Origin: an uncultured Clostridium sp.
Lineage (GTDB): Bacteria; Bacillota; Clostridia; Oscillospirales; Acutalibacteraceae
DNA length: 64,000 nt
Assembly: GCA_958422185.1 (NCBI GenBank)
Contig: CATZNW010000001.1
Location: 1 to 64,000, forward strand
Direction: 5' to 3'
Of this stretch, positions 24,799-33,444 are shown piece by piece. Positions within the stretch are counted from its first letter, which is position 1. Each line of letters starts with the position of its first letter. The notes beneath the pieces are model-generated. The model was not told the DNA's origin. It worked only from the letters and a program-made list of their open reading frames with translations, and ran no database searches. The position numbers and the translations under genes were made by a program.

Positions 24799-25465
24799 CC
24801 AATTTATATCCTACATGGCGGATCGTTTCAATCAGCGCTCCGCTCTCACCAAGTTTTTTTCTCAGTGTAAGGATATGACTGTCAACAGTGCGGGATTCGC
24901 TCTCGCTGTCATATCCCCAGACCTTATTTAGAAGCTGCTCCCTTGTAACGGCAATGCCTTTGTTCAGGATCAGATATTTTAAAATCTCATATTCCTTAAA
25001 AGTAAGTTCTACTTCTTTGTCAAAAGAATAGACCTTGTGTTTTTTATCATCAAGCGTTATGGATTTATATGTATAATTTTTACGCTCATCCCGTTCGCCT
25101 GAACGTCTCAAAACGGCTTTGATCCTGGAAAGGAAGATCATAACGGAAAACGGCTTTGTTATATAATCGTCCGCGCCGCTGTCCAGCCCTTTTATAGCGT
25201 CTATTTCCGAATCCTTGGCCGTAACCATTACAATAGGAACGTGTTTGAAATCAGAACTTGCGCGGAGCTTTTTCGTTATAGTGAGCCCGTCTTCCCCGGG
25301 CAGCATGACATCTATTACGATCAGATCCGGCTTTTCTCTTTTCAACTCATCGTAAAAGGATCTGGGATTATCAAATCCGCGCACCTCATAACCGTTTCCC
25401 TGAAGGGCGTATGACTCCAGTTCGCGGACGCTGTTATCGTCCTCTAAAATATATATGAGCGGCAT
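24791..25465 (-). CDS. phoB: Response regulator, OmpR/PhoB family
   Basis: A 224-residue two-domain regulator. The receiver domain has the acidic pair DD (about 8-9), phospho-acceptor Asp in LIVIDVMLPGEDG (about 52), Thr/Lys of VTAKD and TKPFSV. The C-terminal winged helix is recognisable by ELTFKEYEILKYLILNKG and TVDSHILTLRKKLG. The ATG at 25465 has GGAGGTG seven bases upstream; the GTG nine bases earlier lies in that site. The histidine kinase follows with an overlap, and the phosphate transporter lies upstream. Confidence 0.93.
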   Translation of the reverse strand: MPLIYILEDDNSVRELESYALQGNGYEVRGFDNPRSFYDELKREKPDLIVIDVMLPGEDGLTITKKLRASSDFKHVPIVMVTAKDSEIDAIKGLDSGADDYITKPFSVMIFLSRIKAVLRRSGERDERKNYTYKSITLDDKKHKVYSFDKEVELTFKEYEILKYLILNKGIAVTREQLLNKVWGYDSESESRTVDSHILTLRKKLGESGALIETIRHVGYKLGD

Positions 25466-25491
25466 AATGCTCACCTCCGGTTATTATTATC

Positions 25492-27243
25492 TCAGCTCAG
25501 AGAATATTTTTCAAGATAAGAATCAAGATTTTCAATAAACTCCTTATCGCTCGCCTTTAATTCCCTTGTGTATTCATGGACGTTGTATTCACCGCTTTCA
25601 AGCTCTATCATGGATACCGCAAGGCTTGAGCAATGATCGGCTATCCGTTCAAGCGCATTGATAAGATCCAGATAAACAAAGCCCTGATCGACCGAACATG
25701 CGCCCTCCTCTATCCGCTTTAAATGGCGGTTCTTGAGTTCTTTTTTTAGCTTGTCTATAACCTCTTCAAGCGGTTCTATTTCACGCGCTTTGATGACATC
25801 ATTTGTTTTAAACGATTCGATCGTAAGATTGATGATCTTGGTGACTGCCGCCATCATAACCGACAGATCATATTTTGCTTTATCTGAAAAGATTATATTA
25901 TTTTTTATTATGTTTTTCTTGATTTTAAGTATGTCCTCGCAATAATCCGAGATCTTTTCCAGATCCTCTATTCCATGGTGAAGAATGAAAACATTTTTGC
26001 TGTCCTCATCAGTAAGCTGAAGGGAGCTTATCTTAACAAGATATGTTTCCAGGATCTCCTCATACTTATCGGTCTCTTTCTCATTTTCGGATATTTTCTG
26101 AGCCTTTTCGTTTTTATAATTTTTAAAAAGAGAGAAGGCGGTCATAGCCGTTTTTTCAACGAGATCAGCCATCTTAACGGTTGCCTCCCTGCTCTTCTCA
26201 ACGGCATAGGACGGTGTAAGCAGGAAACGCTCATCCAGCAGTACGGGCGATTTCTCGTTTTCTTTTTTGCCTTCCCTGACAGTCATATAGGCAAGCTTTT
26301 CCAGCTGCTTGGTAAACGGAAGCATAACAAAAGTGGAAAAAATATTAAAAACGGAATGTATTATCGCTATCTGCGACGGCGTAACGGCATTCTGAAGAAA
26401 ATCAAATTTGAAAACGGCATTTGCGCCGTAGAAAAGAACAACAGCAAGCACAACGCCGATAATGTTGAAATAAAGATGGGCGAATGCGGCCCGCTTTGCG
26501 TTTTTGCTTGTCCCGACCGAGGATATAAGCGCCGTTACGCAGGTGCCTATATTCTGACCGAGGATAACGGGAAACGCCGTTGCGAAAGGAACGGTGCCCG
26601 TAAGTGAAAGCGCCTGTAAGATTCCCACGGAAGCGCTTGATGACTGGATAATCGCCGTTAAGATCATACCTGCCAGGATACCGAGAACAGGATTACTGAA
26701 TTTAAGCAGGATCGAGGTAAACTGCTGGTTATCGGCAAGACCGCTCATAGAATCGCTCATAAATTCCATGCCCATCATAAGTATTCCGAAGCCCGCAATG
26801 ATACCGCCGATGTTTTTGCGTTTATCCCTTTTTGAAAACATCAGCAGAAATACGCCGATTACTGCCAGTATAGGAGCAAATGACGACGGCTTTAAAAGAT
26901 TTACGATCAGGCTGTCGCCGTCTATACCGGTTAGGGAAAGTATCCACGCGGTAGCCGTTGTACCTATATTTGCGCCCATTATTACGCCAATGGCGCGCGA
27001 AAGCTCCATAATTCCGGAGTTAACAAAACCAACGACCATAACCGTGACCGCGGAAGAAGACTGGATTACTGCCGTTACGGCGCATCCGAGCAGTACACCC
27101 TTATATGTTTTATCCGTCATTTTCTCAAGGATCTGCTCAAGTTTTCCCCCGGAGATCTTTTCAAGTCCGTCTCCCATCATATTCATACCGTAAAGAAACA
27201 GCGCAAGCCCGCCCAAAAGCGAGAAAACTGAAAATATACTCAT
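25492..27243 (-). CDS. Na/Pi-cotransporter family protein with PhoU-like domain
   Basis: A 583-residue membrane protein of the NptA/PNaS family. Two repeated halves each carry the QSSSA motif (AVIQSSSAVTVMVVGF near 60, AIIQSSSASVGI near 200), expected for sodium-coupled phosphate binding, with about eight to ten membrane helices in the first 330 residues. The C-terminal 200 residues are helical and PhoU-like (HHGIEDLEKISDYCEDILK, ALERIADHCSSLAVSMI). First gene of a transcript with the PhoB- and PhoR-like genes, so phosphate uptake and its sensing are linked. A pst ABC system is absent from the window. Confidence 0.93.
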   Translation of the reverse strand: MSIFSVFSLLGGLALFLYGMNMMGDGLEKISGGKLEQILEKMTDKTYKGVLLGCAVTAVIQSSSAVTVMVVGFVNSGIMELSRAIGVIMGANIGTTATAWILSLTGIDGDSLIVNLLKPSSFAPILAVIGVFLLMFSKRDKRKNIGGIIAGFGILMMGMEFMSDSMSGLADNQQFTSILLKFSNPVLGILAGMILTAIIQSSSASVGILQALSLTGTVPFATAFPVILGQNIGTCVTALISSVGTSKNAKRAAFAHLYFNIIGVVLAVVLFYGANAVFKFDFLQNAVTPSQIAIIHSVFNIFSTFVMLPFTKQLEKLAYMTVREGKKENEKSPVLLDERFLLTPSYAVEKSREATVKMADLVEKTAMTAFSLFKNYKNEKAQKISENEKETDKYEEILETYLVKISSLQLTDEDSKNVFILHHGIEDLEKISDYCEDILKIKKNIIKNNIIFSDKAKYDLSVMMAAVTKIINLTIESFKTNDVIKAREIEPLEEVIDKLKKELKNRHLKRIEEGACSVDQGFVYLDLINALERIADHCSSLAVSMIELESGEYNVHEYTRELKASDKEFIENLDSYLEKYSLS

Positions 27244-27439
27244 ATCCGACTCTCCGTTATATAATTATACGTATATTTACTGTTTTTGATAATAACAACC
27301 GATCATCAAAACGGTGCGTTTTTTGTGTCAAATCTATGTCAAATGGGCTTTGCGGCTTATGTGATTTTTACGCATTTCAGAAATGATAATAATAATGAGC
27401 GTTAAACATGATATACTATCTGATGAAAGGAATGATAAT

Positions 27440-27625
27440 ATGAAGTATTCTGTAAACGAAAACTGCATTGGCTGCGGACTGTGTGCTGAGATATGCCCCG
27501 AGGTCTTCAGCATTGCGGATACAGGCGTATCCGTTGCAATAGACGGTGAAGTTCCGCCGGAAAACGAAAGCAGCGCGGAAGAGGCCATGGAATCCTGCCC
27601 TGTTGGCGCCATTGAACATATATAG
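27440..27625 (+). CDS. Ferredoxin, single [4Fe-4S] cluster
   Basis: A 61-residue electron carrier. The first motif is CIGCGLCAEICP and a second cysteine-proline follows in CPVGAI near the end. That is one cluster ligated by three N-terminal cysteines plus the C-terminal one, as in Desulfovibrio-type monocluster ferredoxins; the extra Cys may form a disulfide. A longer in-frame start at 27383 was rejected because AAGGA lies eight bases before the ATG at 27440. Redox partner unknown; no adjacent oxidoreductase gene. Confidence 0.93.
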   Translation: MKYSVNENCIGCGLCAEICPEVFSIADTGVSVAIDGEVPPENESSAEEAMESCPVGAIEHI

Positions 27626-27753
27626 ACCGGCAGAAGCAAAAAAATATATATAAATATGTAATATAAAGCATATTAATTTATAAATTATTAACATTTACAA
27701 CCGCCTGTTCAAGTGATAGAATTGTAAAAAAAGAAAAGAATTCGGTGATATCA

Positions 27754-28467
27754 ATGAAAAAAAGAAGGCAGATGTCCGAATCCTTTTTGCTTGGAGCAGT
27801 TCTGGCGCTTGCCGGCGGTTTTCTTGATGCCTATACATATATATGCCGCGGAGGGGTATTTGCAAACGCTGAAACAGGAAACATTGTTTTAATGGGTCTT
27901 AAACTTGCCGAAAGGGATTTTAAAAGCGCGCTGCATTACCTTATTCCTATTACTGCCTTTGCGTGCGGAATACTTGCAAGCGAAACGGTAAAAAAGTATT
28001 TTAAAAAAAGTGCCGGTCTTCACTGGCGTCAGATCACAGTTGCACTTGAGATTGCAGTGCTTACTGCCATTTCATTCGTGCCGTCTGCAAACACAAACAA
28101 TATATATACAAACGCGCTGGTGGCTTTCGCAGCGTCATTGCAGGTACAGAGTTTCAGGATCATCAGCGGCGTTGCACTTACAACGACGATGTGCACGGGA
28201 AATCTGCGCAGCGCTACAGAAAACTTTTTTGCCGCATTCTCCGAAAAAGATACCGATTCGCTAAAAAGATCCACAAAGTATTTTGCTATAATAGGCTTTT
28301 TTATAGTCGGCGCAATAGTTGGAGCGATCGTAACACGAATGCTTGATATAAAAGCCGCGCTTGTTGCGGCAGGCATACTTGCGCTGCCCTTTGCGCTAAT
28401 GTTTATAGATACGGACAAAAAACAGGATCCTGTGCCGGAGGGGCAAAATGATAAAAGAACTTTTTAA
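27754..28467 (+). CDS. YoaK/DUF1275 family membrane protein
   Basis: A 237-residue integral membrane protein with about six hydrophobic helices. Typical YoaK landmarks are LALAGGFLDAYTYI near the start, ANAETGNIVLMGLKLA (the conserved TGN loop), and TTTMCTGNLRSATE in the second half. Its function is unknown across the family. The ATG at 27754 has GGTGAT just upstream; the GTG at 27745 lies in that ribosome-binding site. The stop overlaps the following MATE gene by 20 bases, indicating co-translation. Confidence 0.88.
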   Translation: MKKRRQMSESFLLGAVLALAGGFLDAYTYICRGGVFANAETGNIVLMGLKLAERDFKSALHYLIPITAFACGILASETVKKYFKKSAGLHWRQITVALEIAVLTAISFVPSANTNNIYTNALVAFAASLQVQSFRIISGVALTTTMCTGNLRSATENFFAAFSEKDTDSLKRSTKYFAIIGFFIVGAIVGAIVTRMLDIKAALVAAGILALPFALMFIDTDKKQDPVPEGQNDKRTF

Positions 28468-29848
28468 GAAAAACGACGGGATCGGCTCGGCAGAGACTCA
28501 GTTTAAAAAAATGACTGAGACGCCTATAAACAGGCTCATCTCTTCGTTATCCGTACCGACTGTTATAAGCATGCTCATAACCAATATCTATAACGCAACG
28601 GACACATATTTTGTTTCAAAAATAAGCATAGCGGCCAGCGGCGCGACAGGAGTTGTCTTCAGCCTTATGGCAATATTGCAGGCATTCGGTTTCATGTTCG
28701 GCCACGGCTCAGGCAGCTGCATAAGCCGCCATTTAGGTGCTCAGGACATAGAAAAGGCTAAACGCTATTCCTCCACCGGCTTTTGTCTTTCTCTTATTGC
28801 GGGCGCACTGATCATGATTTTTGGCCTGATATTTATAGAGCCGCTTATGGGCTTTCTAGGAAGTACCGAAACGATCCTGCCGTATGCCAGGGAATACGGG
28901 TTTTACATATTGCTTTCCGGCCCGGCAATGACAGCAAGCTGCGTTATCAACAATATTCTCAGATACGAAGGTATGGCAGCGCTTGCAATGGTAGGCCTTA
29001 CCTCCGGAGGTATTCTCAATATCATTCTGGACCCGATCCTTATTTTTTCATGCGATATGGGCATCGCCGGCGCGGGTCTTTCTACAGCGATCTCCCAGTA
29101 CATCAGCCTTGCGATACTTCTTTTTATGTATTACCGCGGAACTGCGCAAAGCAAGATGAGTATAAAATTTATTACGCTGAAGCCCCGGTTTGTCTGGGAG
29201 ATCATAGCAACAGGGCTGCCGAGCCTTGCAAGGCAGGGACTAAACAGCGTATCAAATATGGTGCTTAATATTCAGGCGGCGCCTTTCGGTGACGCATGCA
29301 TTGCAGCCATGAGCATAGTTGCTAAAGTTTCCAACCTGCTGTTTTCCGTATGTGTGGGAATAGGGCAGGGCTTTCAGCCTGTTTCATCTTTCAACTACGG
29401 CGCCGGTAAATATTCGCGTGTTAAAAAAGGCATAAAATTCACCTGGGGATTTTCAACCATCGTAATTTTTGTGCTTTCGCTGGCCTGCTTTATATTTGCT
29501 CCCTGGCTCGTAACTATGTTTAGGCATGAACCCGAGGTTGTTGAAGTGGGAAGCACGGCGCTCAGAATGCTGTGCGCCTCACTTATTGTACTGCCCACGG
29601 TTATGATAGGCAATATGACGTTTCAGAGCATAGGAAAAAGCGGCCGGGCATTTTTCCTTGCTCTGACGCAAAATGGACTTTTCTTTATTCCGCTTGTGCT
29701 GATTCTTCCTAAATTCATGGGTATTTACGGCATTGAAGCGGCCCAACCGATCGCATACGTTATAGCCGCCGCGGTAACCGTTCCGTTTGTAATTACATTT
29801 ATGAGAACCCTGCCGGGTGATAAAATCACCGGAGAAAAAGAAAACTGA
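28448..29848 (+). CDS. MATE-family multidrug/sodium antiporter
   Basis: A 466-residue integral membrane exporter with about twelve helices in two bundles. Family signatures include PTVISMLITNIYNATDTYFV in helix 1, GHGSGSCISRHLGA and, in the second half, the related PSLARQGLNSVSNMVLNIQA. MATE proteins export cationic drugs or metabolites using Na+ or H+ gradients; this substrate is unknown. Translation is probably coupled to the YoaK-like gene. The Lsa-type resistance gene lies beyond it but has its own promoter. Confidence 0.94.
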   Translation: MIKELFKKNDGIGSAETQFKKMTETPINRLISSLSVPTVISMLITNIYNATDTYFVSKISIAASGATGVVFSLMAILQAFGFMFGHGSGSCISRHLGAQDIEKAKRYSSTGFCLSLIAGALIMIFGLIFIEPLMGFLGSTETILPYAREYGFYILLSGPAMTASCVINNILRYEGMAALAMVGLTSGGILNIILDPILIFSCDMGIAGAGLSTAISQYISLAILLFMYYRGTAQSKMSIKFITLKPRFVWEIIATGLPSLARQGLNSVSNMVLNIQAAPFGDACIAAMSIVAKVSNLLFSVCVGIGQGFQPVSSFNYGAGKYSRVKKGIKFTWGFSTIVIFVLSLACFIFAPWLVTMFRHEPEVVEVGSTALRMLCASLIVLPTVMIGNMTFQSIGKSGRAFFLALTQNGLFFIPLVLILPKFMGIYGIEAAQPIAYVIAAAVTVPFVITFMRTLPGDKITGEKEN

Positions 29849-29861
29849 ATAAATATTTTGC

Positions 29862-29890
29862 TTGACTGCCCCATAATTTTATGATATATT
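29862..29890 (+). promoter_or_regulatory. Promoter of the ABC-F leader transcript
   Basis: TTGACT (29862-29867) and TATATT (29885-29890) are 17 bases apart, predicting a start near 29897. The resulting untranslated leader before the ABC-F start at 30166 is about 270 bases. Confidence 0.75.
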
Positions 29891-29920
29891 CTTAGCAGTT
29901 CAAGAGAAAGAGGTGAAAAA

Positions 29921-29944
29921 ATGTATAGCTTTTCTTGCAAATAA
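29921..29944 (+). CDS. Seven-residue leader peptide upstream of the ABC-F gene
   Basis: An ATG preceded by AGAGGTG encodes MYSFSCK and stops. The ribosome-binding site is strong for so short a frame. Such peptides precede many ABC-F and methyltransferase resistance genes, where an antibiotic-stalled ribosome on the leader prevents terminator formation. Beyond it lie an imperfect inverted repeat (CAGTGACGC near 29959 with GCGGCATTACTG near 29976) and a strong terminator at 30061-30089. The peptide and stalling are predictions from layout. Confidence 0.65.
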   Translation: MYSFSCK

Positions 29945-30060
29945 GCCGGAATATTCAGCAGTGACGCGCCGTTTTGCGGCATTACTGCGCCCGTTTTGCA
30001 GGAAAGTTATATTTGTTTTCGCTTTTGCTTACCGCTTTAATGCGGTGTAATATGCTTTTT

Positions 30061-30089
30061 AAGCCGCGGAACAGCTTTCCGCGGCTTTT
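30061..30089 (+). terminator. Attenuator-type terminator in the ABC-F leader
   Basis: An 11-bp perfect stem (30061-30071 with 30077-30087), five-base loop and T-run, between the leader peptide and the ABC-F gene and about 75 bases before its start. It would end transcription unless an alternative fold forms. Confidence 0.8.
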
Positions 30090-30165
30090 GCTATTCTGCG
30101 GGCAGGTAAACTTGCTGGATCAGAGCTTATAAATCACCTTTAATTAAAATCAGGAGGGATCATTT

Positions 30166-31626
30166 ATGTCTTTGATCAGGGTTGAAAAACTTACTTTTGC
30201 CTATCCGAATCGTTATGACAATCTATTTGAAAATGTAAGCTTCCGGATAGATACAGACTGGAAACTTGGTTTTGTAGGCAGAAACGGAAGAGGGAAAACA
30301 ACTTTTTTAAAACTTTTGCTCGGTGAATATGAATACAGCGGAAAAATTATCAGTTCCGCTGAATTTGATTATTTCCCGTACAAAGTGGAGAACAAAAGCC
30401 TTGTGACGCAGGAGATCCTTGAGCAGATCTGCCCCTGCAGTGAAGAATGGGAAATTGAAAAAGAGCTTTCGGCGCTGAACGTAAACTGCAGCGCGCTTTA
30501 CAGGCCGTTTGAAACGCTTTCAGGCGGGGAACAGACCAAAGTTTTGCTTGCGGCACTGTTTCTTAACAGGGAGCGCTTTCTGCTGATCGACGAGCCGACC
30601 AACCATTTGGACGCGGAAGCCAGAGAATCGGTTGCGGAATATCTGAAAAGAAAAAAAGGATTTATCCTTGTTTCGCATGACAGACGTTTTCTTGACGGCT
30701 GTGTTGATCATATCTTATCTATCAATAAAACCAATATTGAGGTAAGAAACGGAAATTTTTCTTCATTTTACGAAAATTTCGCGCGCATTCAGGAAGCCGA
30801 GGCAGCGAGGAAGGATAAGCTGCAAAAGGATGTAAAAAGACTTCAGTGCGCTGCCGAACGTTCGGCAGCATGGTCCGGACGTATTGAAAAATCAAAAGCG
30901 GGCGCATATGACAAAGGCTTTGTAGGCCACAAAGCGGCGAAAATGATGAAACGGTCCAAAAACATAGAAGCCAGACAGAAACGCGCTATTGAAGAAAAGC
31001 AAAAGCTCATGAAGAATACGGAAAACACAGACAGTATTAAGGTCTTACCGATGAAATACCGGTCGGATACCATTGCGGTCTTTTCTGATGTTGCCGTATG
31101 CTATGACGGCAAAAAAATTTGCGGTCCTGTAAATTTCACCGTTAAAAACGGAGACCGGATCGCACTTTGCGGAAAAAACGGCAGCGGAAAAAGCAGTCTG
31201 CTGAAACTGCTCGCGGGAGAAAAGCTTGATTACACCGGTGAGATCACAACAGGATCCGGAATCATCGTATCATATGTTCCGCAGGATGCATCCGGTTTAA
31301 AAGGCATGCTTTCTGATTTTGCAAAAAGCAGCGGAATAAATGAAAGCGTATTCAAAGCGCTGCTTCACAAGCTCGGTCTGGAAAGAATACAGTTTGAAAA
31401 AGATATGAGCGATTTTTCAGATGGGCAGAAGAAAAAGGTGCTTATAGCCAAAAGCCTTTGTGAAAGAGCGCATCTTTATATCTGGGATGAGCCGCTTAAT
31501 TATATTGATATATATTCTCGAATGCAGATAGAGGAACTGATAAACTGGTTTTCTCCAACGATGATCTTCGCCGAGCATGACGCTGCATTCAGGGAAACAA
31601 TAGGTGCAAAAGCAATAAGAATATAA
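30166..31626 (+). CDS. ABC-F ribosomal-protection ATPase, Lsa-like
   Basis: A 486-residue soluble protein with two ATPase domains and no membrane part. Domain 1: Walker A GRNGRGKTT, signature LSGGEQTK, Walker B LLIDEPTNHLD, H-loop VSHDRR. Domain 2: Walker A GKNGSGKSS, a degenerate signature FSDGQKKK, Walker B IWDEPLNYID. The linker (about 190-285) holds the helical arm that reaches into the ribosomal tunnel. DEPLNYID and the long arm match the Lsa/Vml subgroup, which dislodges lincosamides, streptogramin A and pleuromutilins. The leader and attenuator support drug-induced expression. Drug profile is not provable from sequence. Confidence 0.9.
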   Translation: MSLIRVEKLTFAYPNRYDNLFENVSFRIDTDWKLGFVGRNGRGKTTFLKLLLGEYEYSGKIISSAEFDYFPYKVENKSLVTQEILEQICPCSEEWEIEKELSALNVNCSALYRPFETLSGGEQTKVLLAALFLNRERFLLIDEPTNHLDAEARESVAEYLKRKKGFILVSHDRRFLDGCVDHILSINKTNIEVRNGNFSSFYENFARIQEAEAARKDKLQKDVKRLQCAAERSAAWSGRIEKSKAGAYDKGFVGHKAAKMMKRSKNIEARQKRAIEEKQKLMKNTENTDSIKVLPMKYRSDTIAVFSDVAVCYDGKKICGPVNFTVKNGDRIALCGKNGSGKSSLLKLLAGEKLDYTGEITTGSGIIVSYVPQDASGLKGMLSDFAKSSGINESVFKALLHKLGLERIQFEKDMSDFSDGQKKKVLIAKSLCERAHLYIWDEPLNYIDIYSRMQIEELINWFSPTMIFAEHDAAFRETIGAKAIRI

Positions 31627-31628
31627 AA

Positions 31629-31661
31629 GCGGCGGAAACCGATCATCTGTCCGCCGCCTTT
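31629..31661 (+). terminator. Intrinsic terminator after ABC-F gene
   Basis: GC stem GCGGCGGA/TCCGCCGC (31629-31636 with 31650-31657) with a 13-base loop, followed by CTTTG; the tract is short. Confidence 0.6.
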
Positions 31662-31684
31662 GCCTAATCAACCAATATCATATG

Positions 31685-32185
31685 TTACAATTTAATATAG
31701 TATAGAAAAATATCCTCATATTCGCCTGCCTTAGTTTTAAAGCCGCCCGGAATTCTGCCCAGGCAGGTGAATCCCAGCCTCTCATAGAGATGGCGGGCAT
31801 GAACATTTGACTGCACAACAGCATTGAACTGGAGAAGTTTAAATCCCTCTCTTTTTGCTTTTTCAAGGCAGTCCTTCACTAACTTTTCACCTATGTGCAG
31901 ACCCCGGTACTCCGGTGAAACGGCATAGCTCGCATTTGAGATATGGCCGCATCTGCCTATATTATTGGGGTGCAGTATGTACAGGCCCACGATCTCACCG
32001 CTGTTTTTATCCTGCGCCACGGCAGATACAGTCTGAGAAGCGAAAAATTCTTCCGCGCCTTCTGCATTAAGCAAATCGGTCTGCGGAAAAGCATTTCCCT
32101 TTTCAACGACTTCGTTCCATATGCGCGTCATCTGCGGCAGATCCTGCCTTTCATATTCGCGTACAATAATATTCTGAACTTTCAT
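31685..32185 (-). CDS. GNAT-family N-acetyltransferase
   Basis: A 166-residue acetyltransferase. The acetyl-CoA loop is SPEYRGLHIGEKLVKDCL (about residues 92-109, R/Q-x-x-G-x-G/A variant) and the C-terminal NVHARHLYERLGF is the typical motif B. The beginning reads VREYERQDLPQMTRIWNEVVEKG, like amino-acid or antibiotic acetyltransferases. Acceptor unknown. Its ribosome-binding site GAGGGTG immediately follows the ddl terminator, so transcription may depend on read-through. Confidence 0.9.
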   Translation of the reverse strand: MKVQNIIVREYERQDLPQMTRIWNEVVEKGNAFPQTDLLNAEGAEEFFASQTVSAVAQDKNSGEIVGLYILHPNNIGRCGHISNASYAVSPEYRGLHIGEKLVKDCLEKAKREGFKLLQFNAVVQSNVHARHLYERLGFTCLGRIPGGFKTKAGEYEDIFLYYIKL

Positions 32186-32200
32186 AAAATCACCCTCAGA

Positions 32201-32226
32201 AAAACCCGGCTGATCGAACAGCCGGG
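32201..32226 (-). terminator. Intrinsic terminator after ddl
   Basis: On the minus strand an 8-bp stem (32205-32212 with 32219-32226) is followed by five T residues. It lies between ddl and the GNAT gene. Confidence 0.85.
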
Positions 32227-32232
32227 CAGCTT

Positions 32233-33429
32233 TTACATTTTAGAGCCTTTTGAACCTTTGGCACCTCCGAAAGATGCGGAAGAAAGTATATTTGTATCAA
32301 AAGAATAAGTAATCTCTTCATTACTGCGCTGTCTTTTTAGGGCAAGAGTAATAAGCCTGTCAAGGAGCTCCGGATATTTTACACCTTTGGGCTCCCAAAG
32401 ATAAAACGCAAGCGAACCTGGAATCGTATTAAACTCATTGATCCAGAATTCACCTGTTTTGGAGTCCATAAGAAAATCGATCCTTACAACACCGTTACAG
32501 TCAAGGTACTTAAACGCGTCTACCGCAATTTTCCTGATTTTTTCGGCAGTCCCGGATGGGATATCGGCAGGAATCTTTCTTTTAAGGCTGCTCATCCCCT
32601 TACTGCCTCCTGTTTTTTTGCCGCCGTCCATATATTTGTCTTTATATGAAAGTATCTTATCCGCCGAAATCGGTTCTTCAAGTTCTGAGGCTTCTGCTTC
32701 AGTATAATCGCCTACAACGGAACAGTTGATCTCCTTAAGATTCACTACCGCCGGCTCAATCAGTATTTTATCTGCAAACTGAAATGCAAGTTCAAGAGCG
32801 TCTTCTAGCTCCTGGGTGTTTTCAGCCTTGCTTATCCCAACACTTGAGCCAAGATTTACTGGCTTTACAATAACTGGATAACCAAATCTGCTTTCCGTGT
32901 CTGAGATCACCTTAGCTTCGTTTTTATAATCCTGAGAAGTAAACCGAATACCGTCCAACACGGGGAATCCCGCCTCTTTAAGCATGATCTTCATTGTAAA
33001 TTTATCCATACAAACAGCGCTTGCAAGCACATCACACCCAACGAAAGGCAGATTCAGTGTTTTTAAAAAGCCCTGCAAAGCACCGTCCTCAACATTTGTG
33101 CCGTGCACGATGGGAAAAGCCACGTCTATACACGCAATCGGCTTTTGCTTTGAAAAACGCTTTTGGTGCTGCGGAACAAGGTAAGTTTTGCTGCCGTCAG
33201 TTACAATATTGATCTTGGTGCTTTTTTCAAGAAGGGCCGGAATGTTTTTATACTCTTCGATCCTGCCGAGGCTTTCGCCCCAGTATAGTTCGTTTTTCTT
33301 TGTAATATAAACCGGATAAACAGCATATTTATCCTTATTCAGGCTCTGCATTGCCTGAACCGCAGATATAACGGAAACCTCGTGCTCAACGCTTTTTCCG
33401 CCAAAGAGCACAGCAACGTTTATTTTCAT
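32233..33429 (-). CDS. ddl: D-alanine--D-alanine ligase
   Basis: Makes the D-Ala-D-Ala dipeptide for peptidoglycan. 398 residues with ATP-grasp motifs: the N-terminal LFGGKSVEHEVSVISA, HGTNVEDGALQGFL, the Lys of VIVKPVNLGSSVGI, and the metal-binding FWINEFNTIPGS near the end. The omega loop has a tyrosine (SYKDKYMDGG) rather than the His of D-lactate ligases, supporting D-Ala at the second site. The C-terminus ends in an odd Gly/Ser/Lys tail (GGAKGSKGSKM) beyond the usual end. Lies 15 bases after murF, its metabolic partner. Confidence 0.93.
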   Translation of the reverse strand: MKINVAVLFGGKSVEHEVSVISAVQAMQSLNKDKYAVYPVYITKKNELYWGESLGRIEEYKNIPALLEKSTKINIVTDGSKTYLVPQHQKRFSKQKPIACIDVAFPIVHGTNVEDGALQGFLKTLNLPFVGCDVLASAVCMDKFTMKIMLKEAGFPVLDGIRFTSQDYKNEAKVISDTESRFGYPVIVKPVNLGSSVGISKAENTQELEDALELAFQFADKILIEPAVVNLKEINCSVVGDYTEAEASELEEPISADKILSYKDKYMDGGKKTGGSKGMSSLKRKIPADIPSGTAEKIRKIAVDAFKYLDCNGVVRIDFLMDSKTGEFWINEFNTIPGSLAFYLWEPKGVKYPELLDRLITLALKRQRSNEEITYSFDTNILSSASFGGAKGSKGSKM

Positions 33430-33444
33430 CGTTTTCCTCCAAAA

